DNA of 64,000 nt from contig NZ_AAYC01000009.1 of assembly GCF_000169455.1 (NCBI RefSeq), positions 134,501-198,500 of the forward strand, written 5' to 3'. The position numbers and the translations under genes were made by a program. The stretch is from Roseobacter sp. SK209-2-6. GTDB lineage: Bacteria > Pseudomonadota > Alphaproteobacteria > Rhodobacterales > Rhodobacteraceae. This document shows, one piece after another, positions 55,041 through 63,564 of this stretch (positions are counted from its first letter, which is position 1; each line of letters begins with the position of its first letter). Below the pieces are notes generated by a model. The model was not told the origin of the DNA, made no database searches, and saw nothing but the letters and a program-made list of their open reading frames with translations.

Positions 55041-55406
55041 ATGGAACAGGCACTGATCAAGCTCGGAGTTGTTTTGACTGACAGGGGCTCCCGCTATGCA
55101 GTGACCGGCGCTAGGGTAACCTCACGGGCAGAGGTGGACGCGGCACTGGCAGAGCTGAAGCGGGACAAGAGCTATGCCAAGGCGACGCATAATACCTGGG
55201 CGGCCTTATTGCCGACCGGTGGCCTGAAGGCCGACGATGGTGAGAGCGGGGCTGGAATTGTCATCCTGCGCATGTTGGAGCGCGAAGAGCTGAAAGATCA
55301 CCTTGTCGTTGTGACCCGCTGGTATGGGGGTAAGAAACTCGGAGGGGATCGTTTTCGAAGAGTCCAGGATGCCGTGCGGCACTATCTGGATCACGCGCAA
55401 TCCTAG
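55041..55406 (+). CDS. YigZ/IMPACT family protein
   Basis: A 121-residue protein with the UPF0029/IMPACT fold: LTDRGSRYAVTGARV, ATHNTWAALL, ADDGESGAGI (GDDGEP-like) and VVTRWYGGKKLGGDRF. The family is conserved but its role is unclear. The ATG at 55041 has AGGAAACCC upstream; an ATG 12 bases earlier is less supported. The protein is shorter than E. coli YigZ (204 residues), and only the N-terminal domain is present. Confidence 0.9.
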   Translation: MEQALIKLGVVLTDRGSRYAVTGARVTSRAEVDAALAELKRDKSYAKATHNTWAALLPTGGLKADDGESGAGIVILRMLEREELKDHLVVVTRWYGGKKLGGDRFRRVQDAVRHYLDHAQS

Positions 55407-55449
55407 CCCGCCACTTTGCGAAAACCCCATTTTTAGCCGCAAAAACCCG

Positions 55450-55463
55450 TTGATCTGCATCAA
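55450..55463 (+). promoter_or_regulatory. FNR/FnrL-type box upstream of the DUF6455 genes
   Basis: TTGATCTGCATCAA is a perfect TTGAT-N4-ATCAA site, the pattern bound by FNR, Anr and FnrL. Its centre at 55456.5 would be -41.5 for a transcript start near 55498, with TAGCTG at 55486-55491 as a -10. This is a class II position and predicts activation under low oxygen. Confidence 0.8.
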
Positions 55464-55523
55464 GGCAATTTCGGGTGCTCTTGAGTAGCTGTGTCCTACA
55501 ACAGCTTAAACGGGAGCGGAGAA

Positions 55524-55790
55524 TTGCGCGAACACTCTACCCTCAAAACCCACGCCGCCTTGCTGGATCAAATGGGCCGGGCCTTGGGCCTTGATTTGCA
55601 GGATGAGGCCATCTCTGGCCGGCTGCAATTTGACGAGATTTCAGAAGCGGTCCTGCGCTGTACCCGCTGTGGCTACCCGGAACGGTGCCGCAAATGTGTC
55701 AGCACAATGCGGCATGCCGCATTGGCGCAAGCACCGGACTATTGCCGCAATGGTGACCTACTGGCCTATCTGAAAGAGCAGCGAGTCTAA
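55524..55790 (+). CDS. DUF6455 family protein 1 (four-Cys motif)
   Basis: An 88-residue protein, first of three paralogues. A TTG at 55524 behind GGAG is used as start, since the FNR box predicts transcription from about 55498; a GTG at 55491 would then lie upstream of the transcript. The core is LLDQMGRALGLDL, and the Cys cluster CTRCGYPERCRKC has spacing C-x2-C-x5-C-x2-C, plus DYC further on. Such clusters could bind iron-sulfur or zinc, which is inference. Confidence 0.8.
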   Translation: MREHSTLKTHAALLDQMGRALGLDLQDEAISGRLQFDEISEAVLRCTRCGYPERCRKCVSTMRHAALAQAPDYCRNGDLLAYLKEQRV

Positions 55791-55820
55791 AACCCTTCGA
55801 CCCCAAAAAAGGAGCACGCC

Positions 55821-56120
55821 ATGACCGCAGGGATGCACCCGCTTGGAAAACCGCAGGATCATTTGCAATTGCTCACCCGCATGGGGCGGGCGCTGGGGCT
55901 AGAGCTGTCCGAAGCCTATGCGCGCAACCTGATCAGCTCCGAAGACTGGGCAGAGATGGTCCAAACCTGCCGCGCCTGCGATGTGGTCGAACCCTGCCGC
56001 GGCTGGCTCGCTATGGTTGAGCGTGAGGAAACACAGGAAGATGCAACAATAGAGGGCTGTTGTAATGCCGCGCGATTGCTACGGCTCCTGCAGCAGCAGA
56101 ATGAGGAAGCAGAGCAATGA
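55821..56120 (+). CDS. DUF6455 family protein 2
   Basis: A 99-residue paralogue starting behind AAAAAAGGAGCACGCC. The shared core LLTRMGRALGLELSEAYARNLIS is followed by CRACDVVEPCRGWLAM (C-x2-C-x5-C) and IEGCCNAARLL. Its stop codon overlaps the ATG of the next gene (ATGA). The function is unknown; the position under the FNR-type box suggests a low-oxygen role. Confidence 0.85.
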   Translation: MTAGMHPLGKPQDHLQLLTRMGRALGLELSEAYARNLISSEDWAEMVQTCRACDVVEPCRGWLAMVEREETQEDATIEGCCNAARLLRLLQQQNEEAEQ

Positions 56121-56431
56121 TGCAGATGCGTGAACAGCAGATGCGTGAACAGCGGGCAGGACCGCGGGCAGGACCGCGCGCGATGGGCGATTTCAACCAG
56201 CATTTCTGGCAGTTGCGCGCTTTGGCGAGATCCGCAGATGTCGATCTGGGCGAAGCCATGCGAGAGCACCGGATTTCGGCGATGGATTATGCGGCTATTG
56301 TGACTCGCTGCAGGGCCGCAGGATGCGCACAACGCTGCGCGCTCTGGCTGGCGGCCAATGCCCACCTGAAGGGAGAGATCCCGGAGTTCTGCGCCAACAA
56401 AGAAGCCCTGGAGGCACTGCGCGAGGCCTAG
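56117..56431 (+). CDS. DUF6455 family protein 3 with short N-terminal repeats
   Basis: A 104-residue paralogue whose core is QHFWQLRALARSADVDLGEA, followed by CRAAGCAQRCALW (C-x4-C-x3-C) and PEFCANKEAL. The first 24 residues are built from two direct repeats (MREQ-type and AGPR-type) that match exact DNA repeats of 15 and 12 bases. It overlaps the second gene by four bases. The N-terminus may be variable between strains. Confidence 0.82.
   Translation: MMQMREQQMREQRAGPRAGPRAMGDFNQHFWQLRALARSADVDLGEAMREHRISAMDYAAIVTRCRAAGCAQRCALWLAANAHLKGEIPEFCANKEALEALREA
56122..56175 (+). repeat. Exact tandem repeats in the third DUF6455 gene
   Basis: GCAGATGCGTGAACA occurs twice (56122-56136, 56137-56151), then GCGGGCAGGACC twice (56152-56163, 56164-56175). 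Unit sizes of 15 and 12 keep the frame, so copy number can change without breaking the gene. Confidence 0.85.
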
Positions 56432-56504
56432 AACGTGAGGGCTGCGCATAGAGTAGCCGTGCGTGTTGTGTAGGAGGAGGTGTAAGGGTTTTACCTACTA
56501 AAAA

Positions 56505-57887
56505 TTAGTTTTGAGGATATGAATAAGATTTCAGCTCCTCTAGAACCATCATGGGAGTTAGTTGCCCAGCAGGTACCTGAAAGTGCTCGCCAAGAAAAGT
56601 TTCGTAGAATTTAAGCGAGCTTTCGGCTTCATCCAGGGAAATAATTCCGTTTTCTATTTGTGATTTCATGATTTCCCTGATGCGATTTCCTAGAAACATC
56701 CCTCTGATATTCCCAAGTCTCTCAATCAATATGAACGCTTCCCACCTGCAAATTGTCTCGGGAGTGTCATGGAAAAAATGCCGATAGGCCCTATGGACCC
56801 CGTAAATGCCGTTTTCGAACCTGACTGAGGCCAAGTATGCCTCAAGAATTTCATCTTTTGTCCAAATACTTTCTATCCACTTCGCTAGAAATATCTCAAC
56901 AATTTTTCTGCTGAGGGTGGGTCTTAAGTTTGTAATAAAATTAGATCTGCAAAACTGTTGGGTGATTGAGCTTCCGCCACTTCTTTTTCCTTTTCCGAAA
57001 AAACTCTTCGCCGCTCGTGCAATGCCTTTCCAGTTTATCCCTGCGTGCAAGTGAAACTCTTTATCTTCAATGTCGACAGCTAATTTTCGGGCATGATTGA
57101 TGTCAGTTTTGACGCGATGCATCTCTGCTACGTCTAGTCTAATATGGTAGATGCTTTGTTCGAAGTTGTCATTGAGTGGAACAGAAAATAAATAGGCAGC
57201 AGATTTTGCTATCCAGAGCCGGTAGTTTTCATTTGCTTCGTTGAGTTGTTTTCTAAAAGAAAACAGAAGAAAAATTGACCACACGAAGATTGGCACCGAA
57301 ATGCTCACTGGACCAAAAAATGACTCGAGTTGATCGAATGATTGTAGGTATTCGATTAGTGCACTTCCAAGGAATAGTAAGCTGACAGCATTCGAGGCAA
57401 TGACGATCCACACTGGGAATGCTTTGTGAGAAAGAACCCCAGGGTTAAGGTGAATTGAGAATGGGTTGTCAGCACCTTCAATCCTCCAATTTGGGAGGAC
57501 TAATGTGTTCTCTCCATAGCTGACCCCAAGCATCCGCCTAATAACAATGATCTTTCGTTCAGAGAATGTCTGGGATTTTATTAAGTGAGCGATGTGTGAC
57601 GTCGCCATATAGGAAATGAAAAGTATGAGTAGTAAGAAGAGAGATTTTAGTTCGATTGTAGGCAGAGGGAGGTCGTTTCCCTTGCCAAGGTGATCAGAAA
57701 CCTTAAAGGATGCGAACCCAACTATCGTAGCTATAATTGAAGATACATTTGTGGACCAGGACAATGCCTGGTTTTGGTTTGATAGACGTTGAGAAGCTAG
57801 CTCATACTCGGCGATACCTATATCTCTTTCAAGAGAATGGTTTGGGTAGTATCTTTCGCCCAACGTTAGATTGTCAGTGTTCCCCAA
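56505..57887 (-). CDS. Membrane protein with GT51-like transglycosylase domain
   Basis: A 460-residue protein unlike its neighbours and clearly AT-rich. Four hydrophobic segments (about 45-61, 80-99, 155-180, 195-211) precede a region with the peptidoglycan transglycosylase (GT51) motifs: [26 protein letters not shown] (E274, D275, H281), SGGSSITQQ (304-311), and [26 protein letters not shown]. No transpeptidase domain is present. Positive loops predict a cytoplasmic GT51 part, which would be unusual. The start is a TTG inside the rimO end, behind GGGGAG; other starts are possible. Confidence 0.8.
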   Translation of the reverse strand: MGNTDNLTLGERYYPNHSLERDIGIAEYELASQRLSNQNQALSWSTNVSSIIATIVGFASFKVSDHLGKGNDLPLPTIELKSLFLLLILFISYMATSHIAHLIKSQTFSERKIIVIRRMLGVSYGENTLVLPNWRIEGADNPFSIHLNPGVLSHKAFPVWIVIASNAVSLLFLGSALIEYLQSFDQLESFFGPVSISVPIFVWSIFLLFSFRKQLNEANENYRLWIAKSAAYLFSVPLNDNFEQSIYHIRLDVAEMHRVKTDINHARKLAVDIEDKEFHLHAGINWKGIARAAKSFFGKGKRSGGSSITQQFCRSNFITNLRPTLSRKIVEIFLAKWIESIWTKDEILEAYLASVRFENGIYGVHRAYRHFFHDTPETICRWEAFILIERLGNIRGMFLGNRIREIMKSQIENGIISLDEAESSLKFYETFLGEHFQVPAGQLTPMMVLEELKSYSYPQN

Positions 57888-59284
57888 AGATCATACTCCC
57901 CGGCCTCGTCAACCTCAACGGTGACAATATCGCCGAGTTTCAACTCTTCAACCCCCTCGTCAATGAACAGGTTGCCGTCGATCTCTGGCGCGTCCGCCTT
58001 TGTGCGGCAGGTAGCGATGCCGTCCCCGTCAATGTCGTCCACGATGACTTGCATGGTCTGGCCGACCTTGGCTTCCAGCTTGGCTTCGGAAATCGCCTGC
58101 GCCTTCTCCATGAAGCGCTCCCAGCGCTCTTGCTTCACCTCTTCCGGCACATGGTCCGGCAGATCGTTTGAACGGGCGCCATCGACGTTTTCGTATTTAA
58201 AGCAGCCAACCCGGTCCAACTGCGCCTCATCCATCCAGTCCAGCAGGTGCTGGAACTCCGCCTCTGTTTCGCCGGGGTAGCCGACGATGAAGGTGGAGCG
58301 CAGGGTGATGTCGGGGCAGGTGTCGCGCCAGGCATTGATCTCATCCAGCGTTTTGGCAGCCGCTGCGGGGCGGGCCATGCGGCGCAGCACATCCGGGTGG
58401 GCGTGCTGGAAGGGGATATCCAGATAAGGCAGCAGCGCATTGTCCGGGTCCGCCATCAGCGGGATCAGCTCACGCACATGGGGGTAGGGGTAGACATAGT
58501 GCAGCCGCACCCAGAGCTCATCCGCCGGCGCCAGCTTGCCCAACTCGCGGGAGAGGTCGAGGATATGGCTGCGCACTTCCTCCCCCTTCCAATCGTGGGT
58601 GGAGTATTTGCGGTCCAGCCCATAGGCAGAGGTGTCCTGGCTGATCACCAAGAGCTCTCGCACGCCTGCATCCACCAGCTTATCCGCCTCGCGTAGAACC
58701 GCATGGACGGGGCGCGACGCCAGCTTTCCGCGCATGTCCGGAATGATGCAGAACTTGCACTTGTGATTGCAACCCTCGGAGATCTTCAGATAGCTGAAAT
58801 GCCGCGGGGTGAGTTTCACACCTGCTGCGGGCAGCAGATCCACGTAAGGGTTGGGGCTGGGCGGCACTGCGGAATGCACCGCGTCCAGCACTTGTTCGTA
58901 CTGATGCGGGCCGGTGACCGCATGGATGCGCGGGTGATGCTCGCGGATATAGTCGGGCTCGGCGCCCAGACAGCCGGTCACGATGACCTTGCCGTTTTCC
59001 TTCAGCGCTTCGCCGATGGCGTCCAGGCTTTCGGCCTTGGCACTGTCGAGGAAGCCGCAGGTGTTGACGATCACCGCATCAGCACCCGCGTAATCCGGCG
59101 AGATGCCATAGCCCTCAGCCCGCAGCCGGGTCAGGATCCGCTCGGAATCCACCAGCGCCTTTGGACAACCAAGGGAGACCATGCCGAGGGTCGGCTGATC
59201 CTCACGCGGGGCCTCCCCGAACTGGGCCTTAGGGGCGAGGTCAGGGCGGAGATCTGGCGGATTGCTGGACGGGTTCTGTGTCAT
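57866..59284 (-). CDS. rimO: Ribosomal protein S12 methylthiotransferase
   Basis: A 472-residue radical-SAM enzyme that methylthiolates an aspartate of ribosomal protein S12. The N-terminal MTTase domain has [15 protein letters not shown] and [12 protein letters not shown] with Fe-S Cys; the radical-SAM cluster is C-x3-C-x2-C in [13 protein letters not shown]; a TRAM domain closes the protein. The ATG at 59284 (MTQNPSS) is used; an N-terminal extension is not supported. The TTG of the AT-rich downstream gene overlaps its end. Confidence 0.96.
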   Translation of the reverse strand: MTQNPSSNPPDLRPDLAPKAQFGEAPREDQPTLGMVSLGCPKALVDSERILTRLRAEGYGISPDYAGADAVIVNTCGFLDSAKAESLDAIGEALKENGKVIVTGCLGAEPDYIREHHPRIHAVTGPHQYEQVLDAVHSAVPPSPNPYVDLLPAAGVKLTPRHFSYLKISEGCNHKCKFCIIPDMRGKLASRPVHAVLREADKLVDAGVRELLVISQDTSAYGLDRKYSTHDWKGEEVRSHILDLSRELGKLAPADELWVRLHYVYPYPHVRELIPLMADPDNALLPYLDIPFQHAHPDVLRRMARPAAAAKTLDEINAWRDTCPDITLRSTFIVGYPGETEAEFQHLLDWMDEAQLDRVGCFKYENVDGARSNDLPDHVPEEVKQERWERFMEKAQAISEAKLEAKVGQTMQVIVDDIDGDGIATCRTKADAPEIDGNLFIDEGVEELKLGDIVTVEVDEAGEYDLWGTLTI

Positions 59285-59427
59285 GGGCGGCGTATAGCAG
59301 GAATGCCGGAAGAGGCAAGAAAAACGGGGGGGCACGGATGGCCCCTGGTACCTCGCTTGTGCACCAAGAAGGCATTTCCAACACCCGACTGCAGGCCGGG
59401 CCGCGTTCGACACTCACGTCAATCCGC

Positions 59428-59465
59428 AGGCTTGCCTCTGGCAAAACGGGGAGGGGGCTTCCCCC
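59428..59465. repeat. Small hairpin cluster upstream of the pentapeptide gene
   Basis: TTGCC-tct-GGCAA within AGGCTTGCCTCTGGCAAA matches the copy at 40473-40490 at 16 of 18 positions. GGGGG-ctt-CCCCC follows at 59453-59465. They lie between the divergent rimO and pentapeptide genes. Confidence 0.5.
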
Positions 59466-59561
59466 ACCCGAGGCCAGGTGCCGCCCTCCGTTAGATGTTG
59501 AAGCCGCAGCCCTATTGCCCGTAGCCTGCTGCAAAGGTGATTTGCATGACGAGATTGATTG

Positions 59562-61205
59562 ATGCGTGACGAGACAGAAGCACCGGCCCCTGCCACCCCG
59601 CAGCGCAAGCTGACCCCTGCCAATGAGAACCCCTGGTATGTGCTGATGACCCTTTATGGGGAGCAGGAGGGGGAGCAAGTTGATTGGAAATTGCATGAGA
59701 AAAACCGCAAAGCCTGGAATGCTTGGGCCGGGCAGGGGCTGAGCGAGGAGGCAAGAACCGCAGCGATTGAAAAATTGAAATTTGAAGGGTCGGAATTGGA
59801 GGCCTGGCCAGCAATGGCATCAAAGATTAAGATACGCTTCAAAAAGGAATTTCTTAGGCGAAACCCTGGGGTGATATCTGCCCCTGAACTGCCAAACTGT
59901 TCGGAGCGCATAAATGTTTCCAACACTTATTTTGCCAATACCTTAGTATTGACACAAGCGATTTTCGTGTCCTTAGGTGATTACCGAGGGTCTTCCTTTA
60001 AACGTGGCGTGTATTGCAATAATGTTTTTTTTACGAGGGGTGTGTATTTTTGCTCGTCTCATTTTGTAGGGGTGGCAAAGTTCTCAAATACCGTATTTTC
60101 ACACCTTGCGAACTTCCGATCTGCAAGATTTCTTCGAGAAGTTGACTTCACTTTGTCAGATTTTTTGCAAGTGGCAATTTTTTGTGACTCTCAATTTTTG
60201 GGAGTTTCTGATTTTAAGTCAGTTTCATTCCGGCAAAACGCTTCATTTTCTAGCGCGCGATTCGAAGGCGAGTGTAGATTTGTTTCTTCCAAATTTGGCA
60301 GGGTGGTGAGCTTTTACAGGTCACAGTTTGGAGAAATTGCAAATTTCAGATTGTCGAGTTATGCGCATGACGCGGATTTCTCCTTATCGTCATTTGCACA
60401 GGCTGCAAGTTTTCGCTTCGCATCTTTTAAACGTGGTGTTGATTTTCGTGCTGCTACATTTGGCGCAAGCGCCTACTTCGTTAAAGTCGTTTTCGGAGCG
60501 GGAGCAAGTAGGCAGGTATTTAGCCGTTTCGATGATTGCCTGTTCCATGGACCTACTTCTTTCCGCAGAGCCCAGTTTCGGAAGCGGTATCCGACTTTTG
60601 CTGGTGCCGTGATGCACGACAATACCGTTTTTCCAGCAAGGTTCTTTCCGCGAGAGGAGGAAATTAAGCTCGACGCTAAGTTGTTGAGTGTTGCTTATTG
60701 GCCGGTCAATCCCGATCAGGATCCTGCGGAGGCTCGCGAAAGCTGCGCCACCATCCGCCACATCCTTGCCCAAAAGGGACTCCCGGAAGACGAGCACTTC
60801 TTCTTTCGCCGCGAAATGTACTTCGCCGGCAAGATTGGCTCCATCTGGCAGCGGCTACCCTATCTGCTCTTTGGCCTGTTCTCTGAGTACGGCTACTCCA
60901 TCCTGCGGCCAGTGCTGTGGCTGTTGGCCTTCTGGGCTTTGGGCTTTGCTGCTTTCTGTGGTTATTTCTACAGTTGTTGCGTACTGACCCCAGACAGTGG
61001 GATGGACAACCCAGTGGGATCGGCGATGGCGCTCAGTTTCTCTAACTTGTTTCCCCTGTTTGGCTTTCGATCAACATTTTTGTTTGACTTGTTGACGAAG
61101 TTGCCCACGGTTTTGAAGGTTCTCTCAGGCTTTCAAACCGTCGCCAGCCTGCCGCTTTTGTTTTTCCTAGGCCTGGGCCTGCGGCAGAGGTTTCGGTTGC
61201 GCTAG
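59562..61205 (+). CDS. Pentapeptide-repeat membrane protein
   Basis: A 547-residue protein in three parts. The N-terminal 100 residues are charged and GC-rich in code. Residues about 105-355 form pentapeptide repeats of the A(D/N)LXX class, here dominated by F (AKFSNTVFSHLANFRSARF-like), which fold as a right-handed beta-helix. The C-terminal 130 residues contain about four membrane segments (LPYLLFGLFSEYGYSILRPVLW, LGFAAFCGYFYSCC, and a final LPLLFFLGLGL). The middle is visibly AT-rich, which suggests module exchange. The role is unknown; an ion-channel or envelope role is a guess. Confidence 0.85.
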   Translation: MRDETEAPAPATPQRKLTPANENPWYVLMTLYGEQEGEQVDWKLHEKNRKAWNAWAGQGLSEEARTAAIEKLKFEGSELEAWPAMASKIKIRFKKEFLRRNPGVISAPELPNCSERINVSNTYFANTLVLTQAIFVSLGDYRGSSFKRGVYCNNVFFTRGVYFCSSHFVGVAKFSNTVFSHLANFRSARFLREVDFTLSDFLQVAIFCDSQFLGVSDFKSVSFRQNASFSSARFEGECRFVSSKFGRVVSFYRSQFGEIANFRLSSYAHDADFSLSSFAQAASFRFASFKRGVDFRAATFGASAYFVKVVFGAGASRQVFSRFDDCLFHGPTSFRRAQFRKRYPTFAGAVMHDNTVFPARFFPREEEIKLDAKLLSVAYWPVNPDQDPAEARESCATIRHILAQKGLPEDEHFFFRREMYFAGKIGSIWQRLPYLLFGLFSEYGYSILRPVLWLLAFWALGFAAFCGYFYSCCVLTPDSGMDNPVGSAMALSFSNLFPLFGFRSTFLFDLLTKLPTVLKVLSGFQTVASLPLLFFLGLGLRQRFRLR

Positions 61206-61365
61206 CGTGACCTGAAAATAGAAAACAATCTGAGCTTGCGATCTGGACCTTCCTTCGGGTGCCAATAGACCCTTGTCATAAAGCCGAGACACAAACACCT
61301 CTGACGCATTGCGCCGTGCGGCCCATTCGGTATTCTAGCGTTAAATCAAAGGGCAGGAGCAGGTG

Positions 61366-63312
61366 ATGCGTTTTTTGTTGCGTTTGTTGAGCGTTGTGGT
61401 GATCGTTATCTCCTTGATGCTGGGGCTTCTCTTTGTCCTTCCCGGTGAGAAGGTTGCCGCACTCGCGGCAGCGCAGATCGAAGCCCAGACCGGCCGCAAG
61501 CTGAGCTTTGGTGGCAAGGTGAAATTCACCATCTGGCCGGTTCTGGGGATCAAATCCGATGGGGTCAGCCTCTCCAATGCGGATTGGGCCGGACCAGAGC
61601 CGATGTTGACTGCACAGCGCCTGTCGATTGGCATCTCTGCCTCCGATCTGTTGCGCGGCAAGCTGAGAGTGACTGAGGTTTCGGCCCTCTTACCACGGCT
61701 CAACCTCTCCGAACGTGAAGATGGGCTGGGCAATTGGGTTTTGACCACTGAAGGGGAAAGTGGCGGAAACCCCGAAGCCGTGCCTGAAGAGAACAAGGAT
61801 GCGGTTCTGCCGGTTGCGATCGAGAAACTCACTCTCACCGGGGCAGCTCTGCGTTATCAACCGCGCGAGGGCGCCGCGATTGAGATGAGATCAATCGATA
61901 TGAGCCTGAAATGGCCGGATCCAAGTGGCACCGTAAATATGGATCTGGTTCTGCGCCCAGCGGGCGAGCCGGTGAATATCGCGGCTGAGATCGGCACCTT
62001 CTCCAGGTTTCTGGCAGGTGATGTGGTCTCTATGGGCGCCTCGGTTGATGCAACAGGCGGCTTTATGCGTTTCGATGGGCGGGCGGACCTCAATGGGGCG
62101 GCTACGGGTCGCATGACGGCCAAGACCAGCGACACAGCCCGTTTCCTATCGATCCTCGGCCTATCTGATGTGGCACTGCCTGCGGGTTTGGGGCAGAGCA
62201 TCACTTTGGGTGCTGATATGACCTATACCACCGACGGGCGCCTTGCCCTGCGGGATATGGCACTGGATCTGGATGGCAATCAGCTTGAGGGGGCTTTGGA
62301 TCTGGCAACAACAGAGCCGCTCCAGTTTACTGTGCAGCTGAATGCGGATGACCTTGATTTTGGTAATCTGGTTGACGCGGGAAGTGCTGCTGCGGAACCG
62401 GATGCCGCAGCCAGCAGCCAGGCTGCAGGCTGGTCAAAGGAGGCCTTTGATGCCTCGCCACTGGCGCTTGCCAATGGAACCGCAATCTTGAGTTTCAACA
62501 GCATGAAGGCCCAGGGTTATGAGCTCGGCGCCAGCCAGTTTTCCCTGAAGCTGGACCGGTCTCGAGCAGTCTTGGAATTGCAGCCCGCCAGGGTTTTTGG
62601 CGGCACTTTGCAGGGGCAGCTGGTTGCCAACAACCGCAGTGGCTTTTCCACCGGTGGTAAGCTGACTTTCCGCGACATCCACCTGGGACAGGCACTGTCA
62701 CAAAGTGCTGGCTATGATCGTTTGAATGGTGAGGCTCTGGGAGAGTTTGAGTTACTGGCCTCGGGCAGCTCGGTTGATGCGCTCATGCGTTCACTGTCTG
62801 GCAAAGGTTGGCTGGAAGTGGGGCGCGGGTTCTTTTCAGGTTTTGACCTAGAGGGGCTGATGCGTTCTGGCAAAGGCAACGGAGGCAGCACGGTTTTTGA
62901 TCAGCTCAGTGGCAGCTTTGCTATTGAGCAGGGCAATCTGCAGAACCCAGATCTCTTGGTAACCCTCAAGGGCATTCGAGCGGATGGCAAGGGGCGCGTC
63001 GGTATTGGCGCACAGGATCTGGACTATCTCTTTACGCCTTCTCTTGGTGCATCGGGGCAGGGGCGCGTTCTGTCCATTCCGGTTGCGATCACCGGGCCCT
63101 GGTCTGACCCCAAGATCCGCCCCGATCTGCAGCAGGCGCTACAACCGGAAATCGATGCACTGGAAGACCAGCTGAAGGAGCGCGCGCTGCAAGAGCTGGG
63201 TGAAGAGCTGGATGCAGAGATCACCCCAGAACAGGACTTGAACGAGGTTATTCGCGACCGGATCGAACAGGAAGCCAAGGATCAGCTTTTGAAATTCCTG
63301 CAGGGGAATTGA
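61366..63312 (+). CDS. AsmA family protein
   Basis: A 648-residue inner-membrane-anchored protein facing the periplasm. One N-terminal membrane segment (LLRLLSVVVIVISLMLGLLFVLP) is followed by GEKVAALAAAQIEAQTGRKLSFGGKVKFTIWPVLGIKSDGVSLSNA, the usual start of AsmA proteins, then beta-strand repeats. The DUF3971-like part includes GKGWLEVGRGFFSGFDLEGLMR. AsmA-like proteins are thought to move phospholipids across the periplasm. The ATG at 61366 follows AGGAGCAGGTG. Confidence 0.92.
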   Translation: MRFLLRLLSVVVIVISLMLGLLFVLPGEKVAALAAAQIEAQTGRKLSFGGKVKFTIWPVLGIKSDGVSLSNADWAGPEPMLTAQRLSIGISASDLLRGKLRVTEVSALLPRLNLSEREDGLGNWVLTTEGESGGNPEAVPEENKDAVLPVAIEKLTLTGAALRYQPREGAAIEMRSIDMSLKWPDPSGTVNMDLVLRPAGEPVNIAAEIGTFSRFLAGDVVSMGASVDATGGFMRFDGRADLNGAATGRMTAKTSDTARFLSILGLSDVALPAGLGQSITLGADMTYTTDGRLALRDMALDLDGNQLEGALDLATTEPLQFTVQLNADDLDFGNLVDAGSAAAEPDAAASSQAAGWSKEAFDASPLALANGTAILSFNSMKAQGYELGASQFSLKLDRSRAVLELQPARVFGGTLQGQLVANNRSGFSTGGKLTFRDIHLGQALSQSAGYDRLNGEALGEFELLASGSSVDALMRSLSGKGWLEVGRGFFSGFDLEGLMRSGKGNGGSTVFDQLSGSFAIEQGNLQNPDLLVTLKGIRADGKGRVGIGAQDLDYLFTPSLGASGQGRVLSIPVAITGPWSDPKIRPDLQQALQPEIDALEDQLKERALQELGEELDAEITPEQDLNEVIRDRIEQEAKDQLLKFLQGN

Positions 63313-63485
63313 GGTTTGGGTCAACGAGGGATGCCTCAGATCTGAGGCAAGGCATCTGGTTCGACCTTTAGACAGGTTTTGCGATTTGCACTCAAAACTT
63401 GGGACCAGAAAGTCTCCACAGATGTCCTGTGGGCATCAGGATACAAGGCGGCTGGAACTAGGATATGGCTTCTCCAGATACGAAA

Positions 63486-63529
63486 GCGCCCGCCGAAGGC
63501 GGGCGCGGGTCGCCTGCGTCAGCAGGCGA
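63486..63529. repeat. Two tandem perfect hairpins between asmA and the phosphohexomutase gene
   Basis: GCGCCCGCC-gaa-GGCGGGCGC (63486-63506) and TCGCCTGC-gtca-GCAGGCGA (63510-63529) are perfect, with stems of 9 and 8 bp. They face the ends of two convergent genes, so bidirectional termination is plausible despite weak T runs. Confidence 0.75.
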
Positions 63530-63564
63530 AAGACCTTAGACATAGAGAGCAGAAGGCACCGCGA

